From positions 40,058,549 through 40,122,548 of the forward strand of contig ML681992.1 of assembly GCA_007922195.1 (NCBI GenBank): a DNA stretch of 64,000 nucleotides, in the 5' to 3' direction. Shown here piece after piece: positions 23,727 to 35,743 of the stretch. Each line of letters begins with the position of its first letter. The first letter of the stretch is position 1. Made by a program: the position numbers and the translations under genes. The notes beneath the pieces were generated by a model. That model saw only the letters and a program-made list of their open reading frames with translations, did no database searches and had not been told where the DNA came from. This DNA is from Podocnemis expansa. Lineage: Eukaryota > Chordata > Testudines > Podocnemididae.

Positions 23727-24249
23727 TTTGTGCCCTCCTAGCTGAGAGCCAGTTTGTGCCAAATAAAATGTGAATACCCATCCCCAGAGAGCTAGTGTGA
23801 AAGTGCCACTTCACATACTCCACTGTGCAGTGCTTTCTGGCATTACGGGGCTGGATTACAGCCTCTACGTGAGGTGAAAGGTTCTATGACTCATTATCAA
23901 TCACTTGAGCTACATACACCTAAGAACTAGTGGATTATTCTTAGTCAGTGGTGTACTGTGAGTAGGGTCAACAGCTGTAGCATTTGCTTGTTGGAAATGG
24001 GAGATATTGTGCCTGTGTACGACAGGTGCTCTGTGATTGTGCACTTACTACATCTGTGCAAAAGGTATGCTGCAAGCTTCCAATCAGTCTAGACCACTTG
24101 GCACTAACCCAGGGGCACTAAGAGCTGTGATTTCACTCTGCGTCCGGATGTCACCTTTGTACTTTGTACTATTGTTGTCAGCACATACACAAACATACTC
24201 TCTTTCTCCACTCAAGAAGCACAGGCATGATGATTCTTTACCATGTGAA

Positions 24250-24535
24250 ACAAATAAGGAGACCTATGATGCTTTTAAAGACTAACAGACTTATTTATTA
24301 CATGAGCTTTTGTGGGAGAAAGCCCACTTTGTCAGCCATTTGAAAATGGAACACTTGTAAGCTTGCAAGTAAACTTGTAAACATACAAGTTCCCCCATCT
24401 TCAAAGCGTCTGATGAAGTGGGATTTTCTCCCACAAAAGCTCATGCAATAAATAAATTTGTTAGTCCTTAAAAGGGCCACAGACAGGACTCCTTTTTTGT
24501 TTTGCTTATCCAGACTAATATGGCTACCCCTCTGG
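24250..24535. mobile_element. Penelope-like element, inverted tails
   Basis: The left arm (GACTAACAGACTTATTTATTACATGAGCTTTTGTGGGAGAAAG) is the reverse complement of the right arm (CTGATGAAGTGGGATTTTCTCCCACAAAAGCTCATGC...GACTAATATGGCTACCCC). About 60 bp separates them. Confidence 0.75.
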
Positions 24536-25343
24536 AACTTTTTACCATGTGAATGTACTTGAGGAAAAGGCTCTCACTACCTTAAGCATACTCATAAAGA
24601 TGGTGTCATAAATTGGTCCACTGTATCTCTCCTACTCCCTTCTTTCTCTCTCTATCCTCTAATCAATCCATCCATCCATGTTTGACATACTTAGAAACTG
24701 GCTAAGATTTCCTTCTTAGATTACATATATTTGAAGGTAAGTCAAACAGGTCTAGCTTTCCTTTAGTATGATATACAGGTTAAATCAGAGTTTAGATCAT
24801 AACAAAGAATATGAGTTGAAGTTATACAAGGAGTGGCAGGGGAATTCTGGATCCAACTCTACTTGGATCTGAGCTTGTTGTTAGCTAAGAGACTGCTAAA
24901 ACGCTCTTGAGACTGAAACGTAACTGGGGAGGCATGGGATCATTTCACACTACAAATAGTGGTCGGTGCCAGATGTGCATTGCCTGTGCAGTGGGAATAA
25001 CAGATTCTCTAAAGAAACAGGGCAACTTGGCCAAAATGGGGTGCTTTTAGCATAGCACATCACTAAATTGGATTCTTCCATCCTGACACCAGCTGAAATG
25101 AATGTTAACTAAGGGAAAAAAAGGTATCCCAGTCTTTCAATAGAAACATTAATACCCAGCAGGATCTTTGGATATGGAGCCACTGGGGAGATAGCTAGAG
25201 ATGTGTATTCTAACACAAATCTGGTTGCTAATGGTCCTAATGCCAACATTATCACTCAGGACAATTATATGTTTTTGGCACACCCACACTCTGGAGGATT
25301 TTAATTCCATAACAGGTTTAGTTTCATAACCAAGCTACTGTAG

Positions 25344-25546
25344 TTCAGCAAAACAAGCAAGGAGTCCTGTGGCATTAAAGACTAACAAATTTATTTATTG
25401 CATGACCTTTTGTGGGATAAAATCCTACTTCATCAGATGCTTTGAAGCATCTGATGAAGTGAGATATTCTCCAATGAAAGCTGATGCAATAAATAAATGT
25501 TACCCTTTTAAGTGCCACAGTACTCCTTGTTGGTTTTACTGGTAAG
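25344..25546. mobile_element. Penelope-like tails as a nearly perfect palindrome
   Basis: AACAAGCAAGGAGTCCTGTGGCA...CTACTTCATCAGATGCTT runs directly into AAGCATCTGATGAAGTGAGA...GTGCCACAGTACTCCTTGTTGGTTTT, with virtually no spacer. The palindrome is about 200 bp with minor mismatches. Confidence 0.8.
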
Positions 25547-27198
25547 ATCATAATTTTAAATAGGTACATTGGTTCTGCTTTCACCAGAAACATAATGAAT
25601 TAACTCAAATGGAGGTTGTATATTAATCAGACATGACAGCAAGACAGTTTTTCTAAATCCATATCTGGCTAGCATTTGTATGCAGCCCTTCACATAAAGC
25701 TTGATTTGTTCATCTTTGGCTATGTTTATATTTGTGTCAACATTACAGTATTGACACCACATGTACCAGCTAGCAAGAATATAAACAGTATAAATGCAAT
25801 ATATGGCTTAGATGAGTAGAGTAGATTGTCATACACTCCTGAGACTCCAGGATATACACCCAGCACAGCTCTCTACATACTCATGCAGTTCTTCCTTATT
25901 TATGCTGCCATTTTTAATGGCATCCCCCACTACCTGCTCACTGCCAGAGACTTTTCTTGCTGCAGGGAAAGGCTCCTACTGCAGGCAGATGCCAGAACCT
26001 CTTCCCCACTGCCAGACTCTTTCACTGGGTGTGTAGCTGCACTCATGTTCCTTGTACACTACATGGCACCGTCAGAGTAGAGAAAGTCTTTGGATTTGGT
26101 TGAGGTTGCAGCTGTTCTTACTACCTCATGTGCTTCTTCCAATTTTTTCCCCCCCTTGTCTGGGCTCAGTCCTGCAAGGCCTGTGAAGGGTTGAGCACCC
26201 TTCACTTGTCCTGACTTCAGTGGGAATTGAGGGGGTTCGGCATTTCATGTTCAAAACCTTGCCCAACCTTATCCTATAAAGGTACATTTCTTCTATCATT
26301 TGTGTGTATGTGTGTGTGTGTGTGCACATGCTGCTACTTTTTTTTTTAAACATACATTCTCTCCCTTCTTTTTGATGAGGCTTTTCCCCTCTTGAATAGC
26401 TCTGTATTCTCCACCTTCACCTGTGTCAGGTTCCCTAGGATTCTATGCACTTCTGTCAGGCCTTATGCCTTAATTCAGCTAGCTAGTTAAGCATGTGTCC
26501 CTCTTTAAACATTAGAGTATTTCCACTGAAGACAATTGTCCTATGCACATGCTCAAACAGTCTGCTGAATCTAGACATCAGTCTCCTCTTTTCTATTAGA
26601 CTCCAATGAAAAACTCCAGGTCTACTTTCCCTCCTAGTCATAACATTGGAGATTATATAATTCCTGCTGTGCACTCCTGTATCATTTCTGATTCTTTAAA
26701 CTCTCTCCTTAGCATAGCATCCAAAATCATGCATAATATTCCAGATGTGATTTGTCAACTCTTCGCAATAAGTCATTATGATCTTTTTAGTATGTGCTCA
26801 CAAAAAATGAATCAATAATAAGTTTCAAGGCTCATCTGATCACTTGCCTGAGGAAGTCGTTGAGGCCAGAAGGTCTTTCAAACCGATGTTATATTGGTTA
26901 GTTATGTGTAATTGTGTGTGTCCTTGTATATCCTTTTACATTTACATTTAGGAGCTGTGATAGGCACATTATACAACATGGAGTGGAAAAAACTAGTTCC
27001 AGCATTTACAGTAATGCCAAAATAATAAAGTGCATTTACTGTGTGTAACCCATAAGCCTAATTAAAGGAGCTAGCTCTTTTAGGAATCTCTTGAGGCTGG
27101 GTTATGTTGCTGGGCAGATCTGGAGGCTTCTGGAAATTAAATGGGTGGTTTCTTTGAGCACGCGCTACCAGGTTTTCAGCCTCTGTGGTGAGACACGA
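25547..27198. other. No gene recognised
   Basis: It contains a short TG-rich microsatellite at 26301-26323. The fragment at 26160-26250 (CTGACTTCAGTGGGAATTGAGGG) is an old amniote repeat. No coding evidence was seen. Confidence 0.5.
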
Positions 27199-27596
27199 GG
27201 GCTATGTCTATGCTAGAAGGCTCTATTAAGTCAACTTAAAAGTCTACTTTAAGTCAACTTTATTAAGTTGACATAGTGAGTCCACACTTCTCTTAAGTCA
27301 ACTTAAAGTTAGTTAAGTCAACTGAACATAGTGTCCTTATAAAACATGTGTTACTTAAGTTGACTTTATTAAGTCAACTTAAGCAGACAAATGTTATTAG
27401 ATAGGGTTCCTTAAGTTGACTTAGGTGGCCACATTTCGTTAAGTTGAGTTACTAAAGTCGACTTAATGCCTAAGTCAGCTTAAAAAGTGAGAGTTATTAA
27501 GTTGACTTAATGAAGCCCTTAAGTCAACTTAATAAATGCCAAATGTGGCCAGGGCTTTGCTTAAGTTGACTTAAGCCCCTAGTGAAGACATATCTC
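27199..27596. mobile_element. Palindromic MITE, GGCTATGTCTA family (AAGTCAACTTAA type)
   Basis: It begins GGGCTATGTCTATGC and ends CTAGTGAAGACATATCTC. The interior is dominated by the 12-bp palindrome-like unit TTAAGTTGACTTAA / AAGTCAACTTAA, repeated more than ten times in both orientations. Confidence 0.75.
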
Positions 27597-27779
27597 CAAT
27601 GAGAGCAGCAGCCACAGAGTTGCAGTGGGAGGAGCCCATGTGCTTAGTGTGTGACTGGGATAAGCTGAGCCAGGAGTGAACAGCAAGATGTTTTCTCTCT
27701 GCTGTGGGAGCATTTTGCAGCAGAATTTTCTCACATGCATATGCGACTGATTGCTGGTTAACCAGTAAACTGACTAGAT

Positions 27780-27989
27780 CAGGGGTCTCAAACATATGGC
27801 CTGCGGGCTGCATGCAGCCCCCTAAAGCTATTTCCTGCAACTCTCAATGACACGATTGTTACTGATCTCTGCAATATCATTGTATGAAAGGTTTCAGTGG
27901 TGCAGCCCTTGGGCCACCGTACTAATCCTCATGCAGCCCTCTACTAGTCCTCATGCAGCCCTCATGGTGATTTGAGTTTGAGACGCCTG
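27780..27989. mobile_element. hAT-type MITE with perfect 8-bp target duplication
   Basis: Ends CAGGGGTCTCAAAC and GTTTGAGACGCCTG are inverted repeats. GACTAGAT is found at 27772-27779 and again at 27990-27997. It is 210 bp and carries internal repeats of CATGCAGCCCTC. It is non-coding. Confidence 0.9.
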
Positions 27990-27997
27990 GACTAGAT

Positions 27998-29354
27998 GGT
28001 TCTGGTTCCAGAAGAAATAGAAAAGTCTGCATGGATTTTTACCTAAGATCCCTGCAACTGAAGAAGAGGATTGCTCCTTCTTGCAACTCAAGTCTTTGGA
28101 GTTGAACAGAGACTACAGCTGAGATTTGGGTGAACTCCACCTAAACTTTGGGACTCTTGGGTTCCTTTCTCTACATTTACAGTGTTACAGTGGTGACTGT
28201 TCTGGTTAAATTTACTTTGTTTTCTTATGATAAATTTGATCATGTTAGTAGTTAATCAAGTTCATTATGTTTGTTCTTAGGTAGCATTTTAATGTGGAGA
28301 GGGTAACTGAGCAGTCTTTGCTGTGAGTCCCTTACAGACTGAATCCTGGGTCTCCAGCTACTTCTTTATAGGTGTTGGAGTATAATTTTTTGAGGTACTG
28401 GAGAAGGGCAATTACATGAATTCTAGCCCACTTGAAGGTTACACATTCATACAATTTAACTTCTTGAGAGTGCTGTACCAATGAGAACAGATCTGTGGCC
28501 ATGTTCTATTTAGTCTAATGTACTCACTAAACTAGTGTTTATGTGCTGTTTTCACAAGCATCTAATTAAAAAGCAATTCTGACAAGTACTCAGTGAGTAA
28601 ATCATAACTTGAGTATAGATTTTGGTGGCTTGGTCATTCTTACTTTCCACATCCAGCAGTTTTGGGCCTTATAGTCACTTTGTGTAATCCTGAGGATCTG
28701 CCTTTCCAATACATGACCCACTTTTCCCCTTTCCTTGTCTTCAAGGTGCTACACTGAAGCAACCCGGTCTCTCAAGGAAGGGCTGACAACAGCTTTACTC
28801 CAGAATCTGTCAGCAGTGCTTCTTGAGTTAGGTAGGGGGTTGGCTGGAAACTGAAATGATGCAATTCCTCCTCTAGGAGCAAAACTTAAGGCTTCTGCGT
28901 AGCTTCCAAACTCTAGTGATGTGAAATGATTTACATTTGCAGCCTGGAAGAATTAGAATTTAGTTCTTGTTTGGCAGTGCATTTGCGCACCATTAAAACA
29001 CAAAGTCAGCCTGAGGCCTAACATTGTTAGTTATCAGATAATATGATTCAGTGCTTCATGAATTGTTTGATAAGAAAGAACACTGTAATTGCTGATAATG
29101 AAAATTTAATAGTGTTTCTATTTTAGTTTCCTCATCTTCACTGTAAGTAAAATAAATGCAGGTTAATTTAAGACCAAAGGTTTGCCACAGTCACAGTCTT
29201 TCTGTCTGAGACTAGGACATGGATGGCTCGGTTTTATTTGCTGATTATGGGTAATGTATAAATGCTTTGTCTTCCGAGTGTTGCATTATGGCCATATCCC
29301 GTAACTGTGATTCTTATATGGACTTCTTAAAGTGTAAAATCAGGCCCTAAATAA
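27998..29354. other. No gene recognised
   Basis: AT-rich non-coding sequence without a repeat I can name. It ends where the CpG-rich LINE at 29355 begins. Confidence 0.5.
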
Positions 29355-29950
29355 TGTTGAGGTCGTATTCATCCGTTGGTAACGACGAAGACCATCTAGT
29401 CATCCAGGGGTTAGGGTAGGGGTTTGTGGGTGCGCAAATGACTAATCAGACCAATCCGTGCCCAGAAAGTTCTCTGACAATGCGGACAGGGAATGGTGGC
29501 GGCTGATGGTGGTTTGCTGGCATTATCTTTCCTGGCTCGTCTGCGTTGCTCAGCTACATCAATCCAGTTGGCTTCGCATGTTTCCATGCCCTGATGGACA
29601 GCTGAACACCACTCTCTTCTCTCCTGGGCTATCAGCTCCCATGTAAAGTAGCTGATACTGAAGGCTTTTAGTGACGCTTTTAAAGTGTCCTTAAAGCGCT
29701 TTTTCTGGCCCCCTTGGGAGCGTTTGCCTTGTTGGAGTTCACCATATAGCAGTTTCTTTGGTAGTCAATGATCTGGCATGCGAGCCACATGACCTGCCCA
29801 ACGAAGTTGTACTTGCATCAAGATGGTGTAGATGCTGGGCAGGCCGGCATGAACAAGGATCTCGGTATCTGGGATCCTGTCTTGCCATTTAATGCCAAGA
29901 ATTTTTCTAAGGCAGGTGACATGGAAATGATTTACTTTTCTTGCATGACG

Positions 29951-30790
29951 TCAGTAGACTGTCCACGTCTCACAGCCATAGAGCAATGTGGAAAGAACTA
30001 TGGCACAGTACACCTTGATCTTTGTCACTGGGGTGATGCCTCTCGTATTCCACACATTCTTGTGGAGTCTCCCAAAGGCAGCACTAGCTTTGGCGAGTCT
30101 GGCATTCACCTCGTCATCGATGACACCGTTTCTGGATAGTGTGCTTCCAAGGTAGGTGAACTTGTCCACCGCGTTCAGACGCTGTCCATTGATAGTGATG
30201 TTGGGTTCAACGTAATGCTTTTCTGGGGTGGGCTGATACATTACTTCGGGTTTACTATCAATACAAAAAAGACCGTAGTTTGTGCAGGCCGCAGAAAACC
30301 TGTCAGCGATGTATTGCATGTCAGCTTCGGAGGCAGTGTTAAGGGCACAGTCGTCAGCAAATAAGAAGTCAACAACTGTGTCTGTCATGATCCTAGTTTT
30401 AGCTTGAAGCGTCCTGAGGGTGAAGAGTGAGCCATCAGTACAATATCTGATGCCGATGCCTATTTTCACATCTCTGAAGGCATCTGTCAACACGGCGGAA
30501 GACATGAGACTGAATAGAGTGGGAGCAAGAACACAGCCCTGCTTCACTCCGTTTGAGACAGAGAATGGTTCGGATGTCTCTCTGTTATCATATACTCTGG
30601 CCGACATGCCATTGTGTAGCTGTCGTACAATGGCAATAAATTTTCTGGGACATCCGTATTTCGCCATGATCCTCCATAGGCCATCCCTGCTGACTGTGTC
30701 AAACGCCTTGGTCAAATTGACATAGATGGAGTATAGGTCAACATTTTGTTCCTGACACTTCTCTTGAAGCTGTCTGGCAGCAAACACCAT
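29951..30790 (-). pseudogene. LINE reverse transcriptase, catalytic core
   Basis: A 280-residue frame (plus an upstream part in another frame) contains RT blocks. YVNLTKAFDTV (residues 23-33) is motif A, but its usual catalytic Asp position reads Asn25. GVKQGCVLAPTLFS is at about 81-94, and LFADD is at 143-147 with both Asp residues. It ends with LLYGCETWT, typical of this LINE group. The enzyme is therefore probably inactive even apart from the frame breaks. The frame ends near 29951; about 600 bp of further C-terminal and 3' sequence follows. Confidence 0.85.
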
Positions 30791-31024
30791 GTCGATAGTC
30801 CCACGATCTTCACGGAAGCCACACTGGCTCTCTGGCAGGAGACCTTGCTCAAGGTGTGCAGTGAGGCGGTTGAGTAGAACTCTGGCCAGAATCTTGCCAG
30901 CAATGGATAGCAGAGAAATTTCACGATGGTTGTCACAGACCTGACGACTTCCTTTATGCTTGTAGAGATGTATTATGGAAGCATCTTTGAAATCTTGTGG
31001 GACTGTCTCGTGCTGCCAGATGTG

Positions 31025-31882
31025 CTAAAATAGCTGATGGAATTTCTCTGCTAGGGCAGTGCCACCTTCTTTGTAGACTTCAGCTGGAATAGAGTCTGAA
31101 CCAGGTGCTTTGCCATTGGATAACATACAAGTTGCTTCCTGTATCTCCTCCGTAGTGGGTATAGTGCCCAGTGTCTCATTAATTGGAACTTGAGGCAGCC
31201 GATCAATGGCATCATCATTGATGGAAGAAGGGCGATTCAGTACGCTGTCAAAATGTTCAGCCCATCTTTCGAGAATTTTCTCTTTATCGGTGATCAGTGT
31301 AGACCCATCGGCACTGAGGATGGGAAATGAACCCGAGGTGGTAGGGCCGTAAACTTCTTTCAGCCCTTTGTAGAAGTTCCTCGTATTGTTCCTGTCTGCA
31401 AAGCCCTGTATCTCATCAGCTTTGTGGCTCAACCAGGAATCCTGCATCTGACACAGTTTATGTTGAATAATGCTGTGTATGTTCCTCAGCGCATCCTTTT
31501 TCGCTGTTGACTTTGGGTCATCCAGATGAGCTTTGTAGGCACAGCGTTTGTCCTCTAGTAGCTGTTTTATCTCTGTGCTATTCTCGTCAAACCAGTCTTT
31601 ATGCTTCCTGGTAGAGGGTCCAAGATTCTCCATGGCTGTGTTATACACTGTCTCACGTAGTGCGGCCCATGCTGCCTCCACGTCCTGATTGTCCAACACG
31701 GTGGACTGCAAGCGTTTGTCTAGGGTATTGACAAAATGCTGCTTGATATCGCTGACCATCAGCTTGTTGACATTCAGGCGTTTCGAAACGTTCACACCCT
31801 GTGGACGTTGCTTGGGCTGAACATGAAGCTCAAGCTTGGAGACAATAAGGCGGTGGTCAGTCCAGCACTCGGCACCACACAT
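31025..31882 (-). pseudogene. LINE ORF middle region (endonuclease end to RT start)
   Basis: A 285-codon frame runs from the endonuclease C-terminus (TDHRLIVSKLEL) through a linker to the start of RT (KAPGSDSIPAEVYKEGG, the conserved block 0/1 of non-LTR RTs). It ends at a stop near 31025. The RT then continues in the next frame, so at least one frameshift or stop separates it from the catalytic part at 29951-30790. Confidence 0.8.
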
Positions 31883-32412
31883 GGCCTTTGTGATTCGTAC
31901 ATCCTGCCTGTCCCTCCTCCTGACAATGACGAAGTCAATGAGGTGCCAATGCCTAGAGCATTGGGAACAGCAGTGATGACATCATTCAAGTCTTCATAAA
32001 ACTTGTTTTTAATCACATCCGAATTGGTCATGGTGGGAGCATAGGAACTAACAATGGAGGCAAACTTCTGCCCTCCTAAAAGGGGGAGTCTCAACGCCAT
32101 TAGGTGATCATTCACACCTCTAGGTGGGCCAACCAACCTGCCAATAAGTGTTTTCTTTATTACAAAGCCGACTCCAGCTTCTCGTTGCTCTGCAGGTCCT
32201 CGTCCACTCCACAAGAAGGTGTAACCTGCGCTTTCTTCACAAAGTTCGCCCTCTCCCGCCAGCCTGGTCTCACTTAAGGCAGCGATATCAATATTGTATC
32301 TGGCAAGCTCACTTGCAATAAGTGCTGTGCGTCTCTGGGGTCTATCTGAACCGTCTCTGTCAAGAAGTGTGCGAACGTTCCATGTAGCAAGGTTCAGAAT
32401 TGTAGTCCTTGC
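31770..32412 (-). pseudogene. APE endonuclease domain of the LINE
   Basis: Read on the minus strand from about 32412, the N-terminal APE motif ATWNVRTLLDRDG is followed by IDIAALSETRL, YTFLWSGRG and EAGVGFVIKK. Later come ASIVSSYAPTM and, after a frame change near 31880-31910, the TDHRL motif. The order fits an exonuclease/endonuclease/phosphatase fold that nicks target DNA for priming. The frame change between the 31792-32214 and 31025-31882 frames, with an apparent small loss, makes the copy defective. Confidence 0.8.
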
Positions 32413-33260
32413 TTTTTGACTTGATGATTTGTTTCAACCACATAGGTAGGGTTCCCGCCGGCCGCAGTAAACCAGCTAGGATAACGTGGAACAGGCAATT
32501 TTTAGGGCACCTTTTCTAGCCCCTTCCTCAATACCAAGGAGGTGAGCAGTGCGGTCCTAAACAGGGCTGCTCAGTCGCTCAGACAGCTGCCGAACTCCAC
32601 CGTTGCTCCATTCAGTGGGGAACGACTCTATGGTCTGAACCGCCTGCGTGCAGGTTTGCAGCTACGACTGCCAGTGTCCCCACACCTGTCGCTACGTCGC
32701 GCGCCCATCGCCACAGGACTTGGGGACAATAGAATGGGTAAAGGATGACTGATGACTTGCGCAAGACTTTAATTAAAGTGAGGAAGAGTTGCGCAGCGTC
32801 GACCTCACTCTCTCGTCCGAGACCATCAACTCCCAGTGGCAGGAACAAGTCAAGACGACTGGGGATGGGGACGGATGCAGTGGATGACCAAGATAACCTA
32901 CGTGCCTCATCTTGCTCTCTGCACTCCACAGTGCATTGCTGTATCCACCTTTCTCTCCATTAAACCTGATAGAGGTTACTTCCGCAGAGTCGGCCAGAGT
33001 CCAGTCTTCGCATGCAAGGTAGGCAAGCCTGGGAATACTGAAGGTATAAGACCCATCAGCTACCCTCACCTGGTTTAGCCCGCCAGTCGAAGCGGTTTGC
33101 TGGGGTGTGGCCGCTGTTGCATGCAAACAGCTACTTGGAGCCACAGGTGAGAGTTGGGTGTCAGGTGGGGACCAAAGCGGACGAACCACCCTGAAGAGTG
33201 CGACTAGACCATCCGACAGAGGTACTACCCCTAACACTGGCACCCCATACACCCCTGTTG

Positions 33261-33809
33261 AGGTAAAGAGTTTCTAGCACATTAATGTTTATTACAGGTA
33301 CATAATTAAGTAGAAATAATCACTGTTGTGTTCTGCACTGAGTACCAGATTTAATTACAAAACCAGTTCACACTATAGTGGCTATAAATTATGGAAAATT
33401 GGTAAAATAGGGAATTTTTTTCATGCAGATGAAGTGTATGAGGAAGGATAAAATCCACTGGAAACATTATACTGAGGTACCAGTGATGTGCTTTCAATAT
33501 TTGAATTAGGGATTCTCTCAAAACTATTTCATCTCAGTTTGCGATAAACTCTGTGTTCCAAAGGAAAAGCTAGAACATAGAGAATCTGTTTTTGATTTCA
33601 CATTCAAGCAAATTCTGTTAGACTTATCACAATCAAGAAAAGAGAAAGTACTACTGGGCAAATAAACTTGTTTTTAGTCTCTTTGCTAGAAATGCTAATA
33701 CTTTGTTTTTATAAATCATACTGACTACGTTGTCAATATATCAGTGAATTGAATTTGTGTAAGATCAAGTAGAGAAGAGAAAAGCAGAGCTTTTTGATCA
33801 ATTGAAGTG

Positions 33810-33841
<32 letters not shown>

Positions 33842-34382
33842 TACTGGTGAATTTAAACTTCATTTTATCTCTGATGCAAGGACCATGGATCTGGTCTGAA
33901 ATCCGCTGAAGCCAGCAGGAGTCTTTTGCTGGTTTTCACTGGGCTTTGGGTCAGGCCCCATGTTTGTACTGCATCTAAAACAGTGGATTCCAAACCTGAA
34001 TCAGTGTATTAATAAATAACAATTTCTACTCATTTACCAAGTAGAGAACCATCAATCTTGTGAAAGGAACTGTGCATGCCAATATAAAAATGTAGCCTTG
34101 CTAAGCACCAGGAGTAGTTAATGTACCAGCAGAATTGTTAAAAGCAATTGGAGACAGCAATATTGATTTCATATTGAGAATTTGCACAGATGTATGGATG
34201 GCCAGAAAATGACCACTTGACTGGACAAAGGGAATCTTTCTGCCCTTATCAAAGGGAGGAGGGGGGCATAACAGACCACAGGATTATTCACATTGTCTTC
34301 CTGATACAGCACTTGAACAAAGTTTTGCTCTATATAATCCAGGGTCACATGAAATAAATGATAAAAGCAGAACTACCAGCAA
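33261..34382. other. No gene recognised
   Basis: AT-rich. It holds a GTTTT pentanucleotide run at about 33813-33839. No coding or clear repeat signal was found otherwise. Confidence 0.5.
33811..33840 (+). repeat. (GTTTT)n short tandem repeat
   Basis: About five perfect units of GTTTT lie in a row, followed by a T run. Confidence 0.9.
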
Positions 34383-35743
34383 AACAAGCTGATTTCAGAG
34401 AAAGATGAGGCATGTGATCAAATCACACACATCTGTCACATCATTGAAAAATGCAGAGAGTGTAATCACTAACTGATTATGTTTTTCACTGACTTTGAAA
34501 GCCTTCAATAGAGTCTGATGTGACCATCTTTGGAGCATATTGGGTGACATAAGGATACCAAAGCATCTTATTGAACTCATTGCACATGTCTGCTGTCAAC
34601 ATCTGACATAGCACAAACAGCAGCAAGTGACAATGACTGGTTTTGCATCAAGCAGGGTGTGAGACATGGATGCACTCTGTCCCCAGGTTTTCTAACATGT
34701 ATGTAAACTTTATTATGAGACAAGCTCTGGAAGGTTCTGATTAAGACGTAGTTGGGATTTCTTCTTGTTGACCTGAGATACTCTGACAGAACTCTCTTTG
34801 CTATAGCCACTGATGCAATACAATAAATGATGGAGTTTGTTAAAACAGTTAGTGAAGAATATGGACTCTCTCTCAATGAAGTGAAAAAAATGTATGCATG
34901 TTGATATGATTAACAAAATCAAGATGCAAGCTGAACAATTAACAGTCAAGTTGCAGAGACGGTAGATGAATTCAGTTACCCAGGATCATATGTCTCCAAC
35001 CAAGGAAGCAGTTCAGCAAAACTGGAAGAAGAAATGACTCGTTCAGCCATGGCCTTCCTTACAAAAGTTTGGAAAAAAAGTAACATCTTCATATGTATGG
35101 GGGCTTAGCTGGTGAAATCGTAGGAAATGAATACTCCTGGCAGGCAAGAAGAAAATTATAGCATTAGAGATGTGCTGTTGGTGACGAGGTCTGTATTATA
35201 GTGGCTCCCAACCTTTTCCCTACCATGACACACCTTGATACCTTTAATTTTTTTGAGGCACATGGACATATAGTTTCCAAATACACTCATTAACATTCAT
35301 GAGCCTATCCAGAACTCTGAGTAGTTTTTCAAAACATTTCCTTGGCATGCCTGATCACACACCCATGTGCCTTGGCACACTGGTTGGGAAGTGCTGCTGT
35401 ATATTCCCTGTACTGCAAAGAAGATGAATTCTTTTATTAGAAATACTATTAGAAAGAAACAGACTTTGCTGTTAGAACTCAACAGATGCAAACTTATGCA
35501 CAGTAGTGACATCAGGCATAGAGATGAAAATAATCTTGAAAAAATTATTATGGAAGGAATGGTGGCCAGCCGTCATAGCATGGGATGACCAGTAAGAAGA
35601 TGGGTAAAAGGCAGGCAGCAGGTCACATGAAGTTCAGCTTCTGAGTGCTCAAAGCTAGCAGTGGATTAAGAAGGCTTCTGAAAATTGTGCTGTGATGTCA
35701 CCGATATTAGACTTGATTAATAGATTTTACTTACTTACTTACC
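34383..35743 (+). pseudogene. Decayed LINE reverse-transcriptase relic
   Basis: In broken frames the sequence matches the order of an RT: FFTDFES (motif A position), then IPKHLIELIAH, then a segment like GVRHGCTLSP, and later a thumb-like part with SNQGSSSAKLEEE. The region ends with an A/T-rich tail TTACTTACTTACTTACC. It has many stops and is much older than the LINE at 29355. A hAT MITE is inserted at 35199-35396. Confidence 0.6.
35199..35396. mobile_element. hAT-type MITE inside the old LINE
   Basis: TAGTGGCTCCCAACC at the left and GGTTGGGAAGTGCTG at the right are inverted. The flanks CTGTATTA (35191-35198) and CTGTATAT (35397-35404) form an 8-bp duplication with two mismatches. It is 198 bp and non-coding. 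Confidence 0.8.

Larger units (their letters stand above)
29355..33260 (-). mobile_element. Near full-length non-LTR retrotransposon (APE-RT type)
   Basis: About 3.9 kb of CpG-rich DNA in an AT-rich setting encodes, on the minus strand and in order, a GC-rich 5' leader (about 32420-33260), an apurinic-type endonuclease, a linker, a reverse transcriptase and a 3' end (GGTCTTCGTCGTTACCAACGGATGAATACGACC). The protein type matches sequences often annotated as craniofacial development protein 2-like in fish and invertebrates, that is, RTE/I-type elements; the clade is unresolved. No clear 3' repeat tail or target duplication was identified. Confidence 0.85.

Noticed and set aside
29768..30139. 123-codon plus-strand frame
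   Set aside because: Antisense to the LINE reverse transcriptase; its homology lies on the minus strand.
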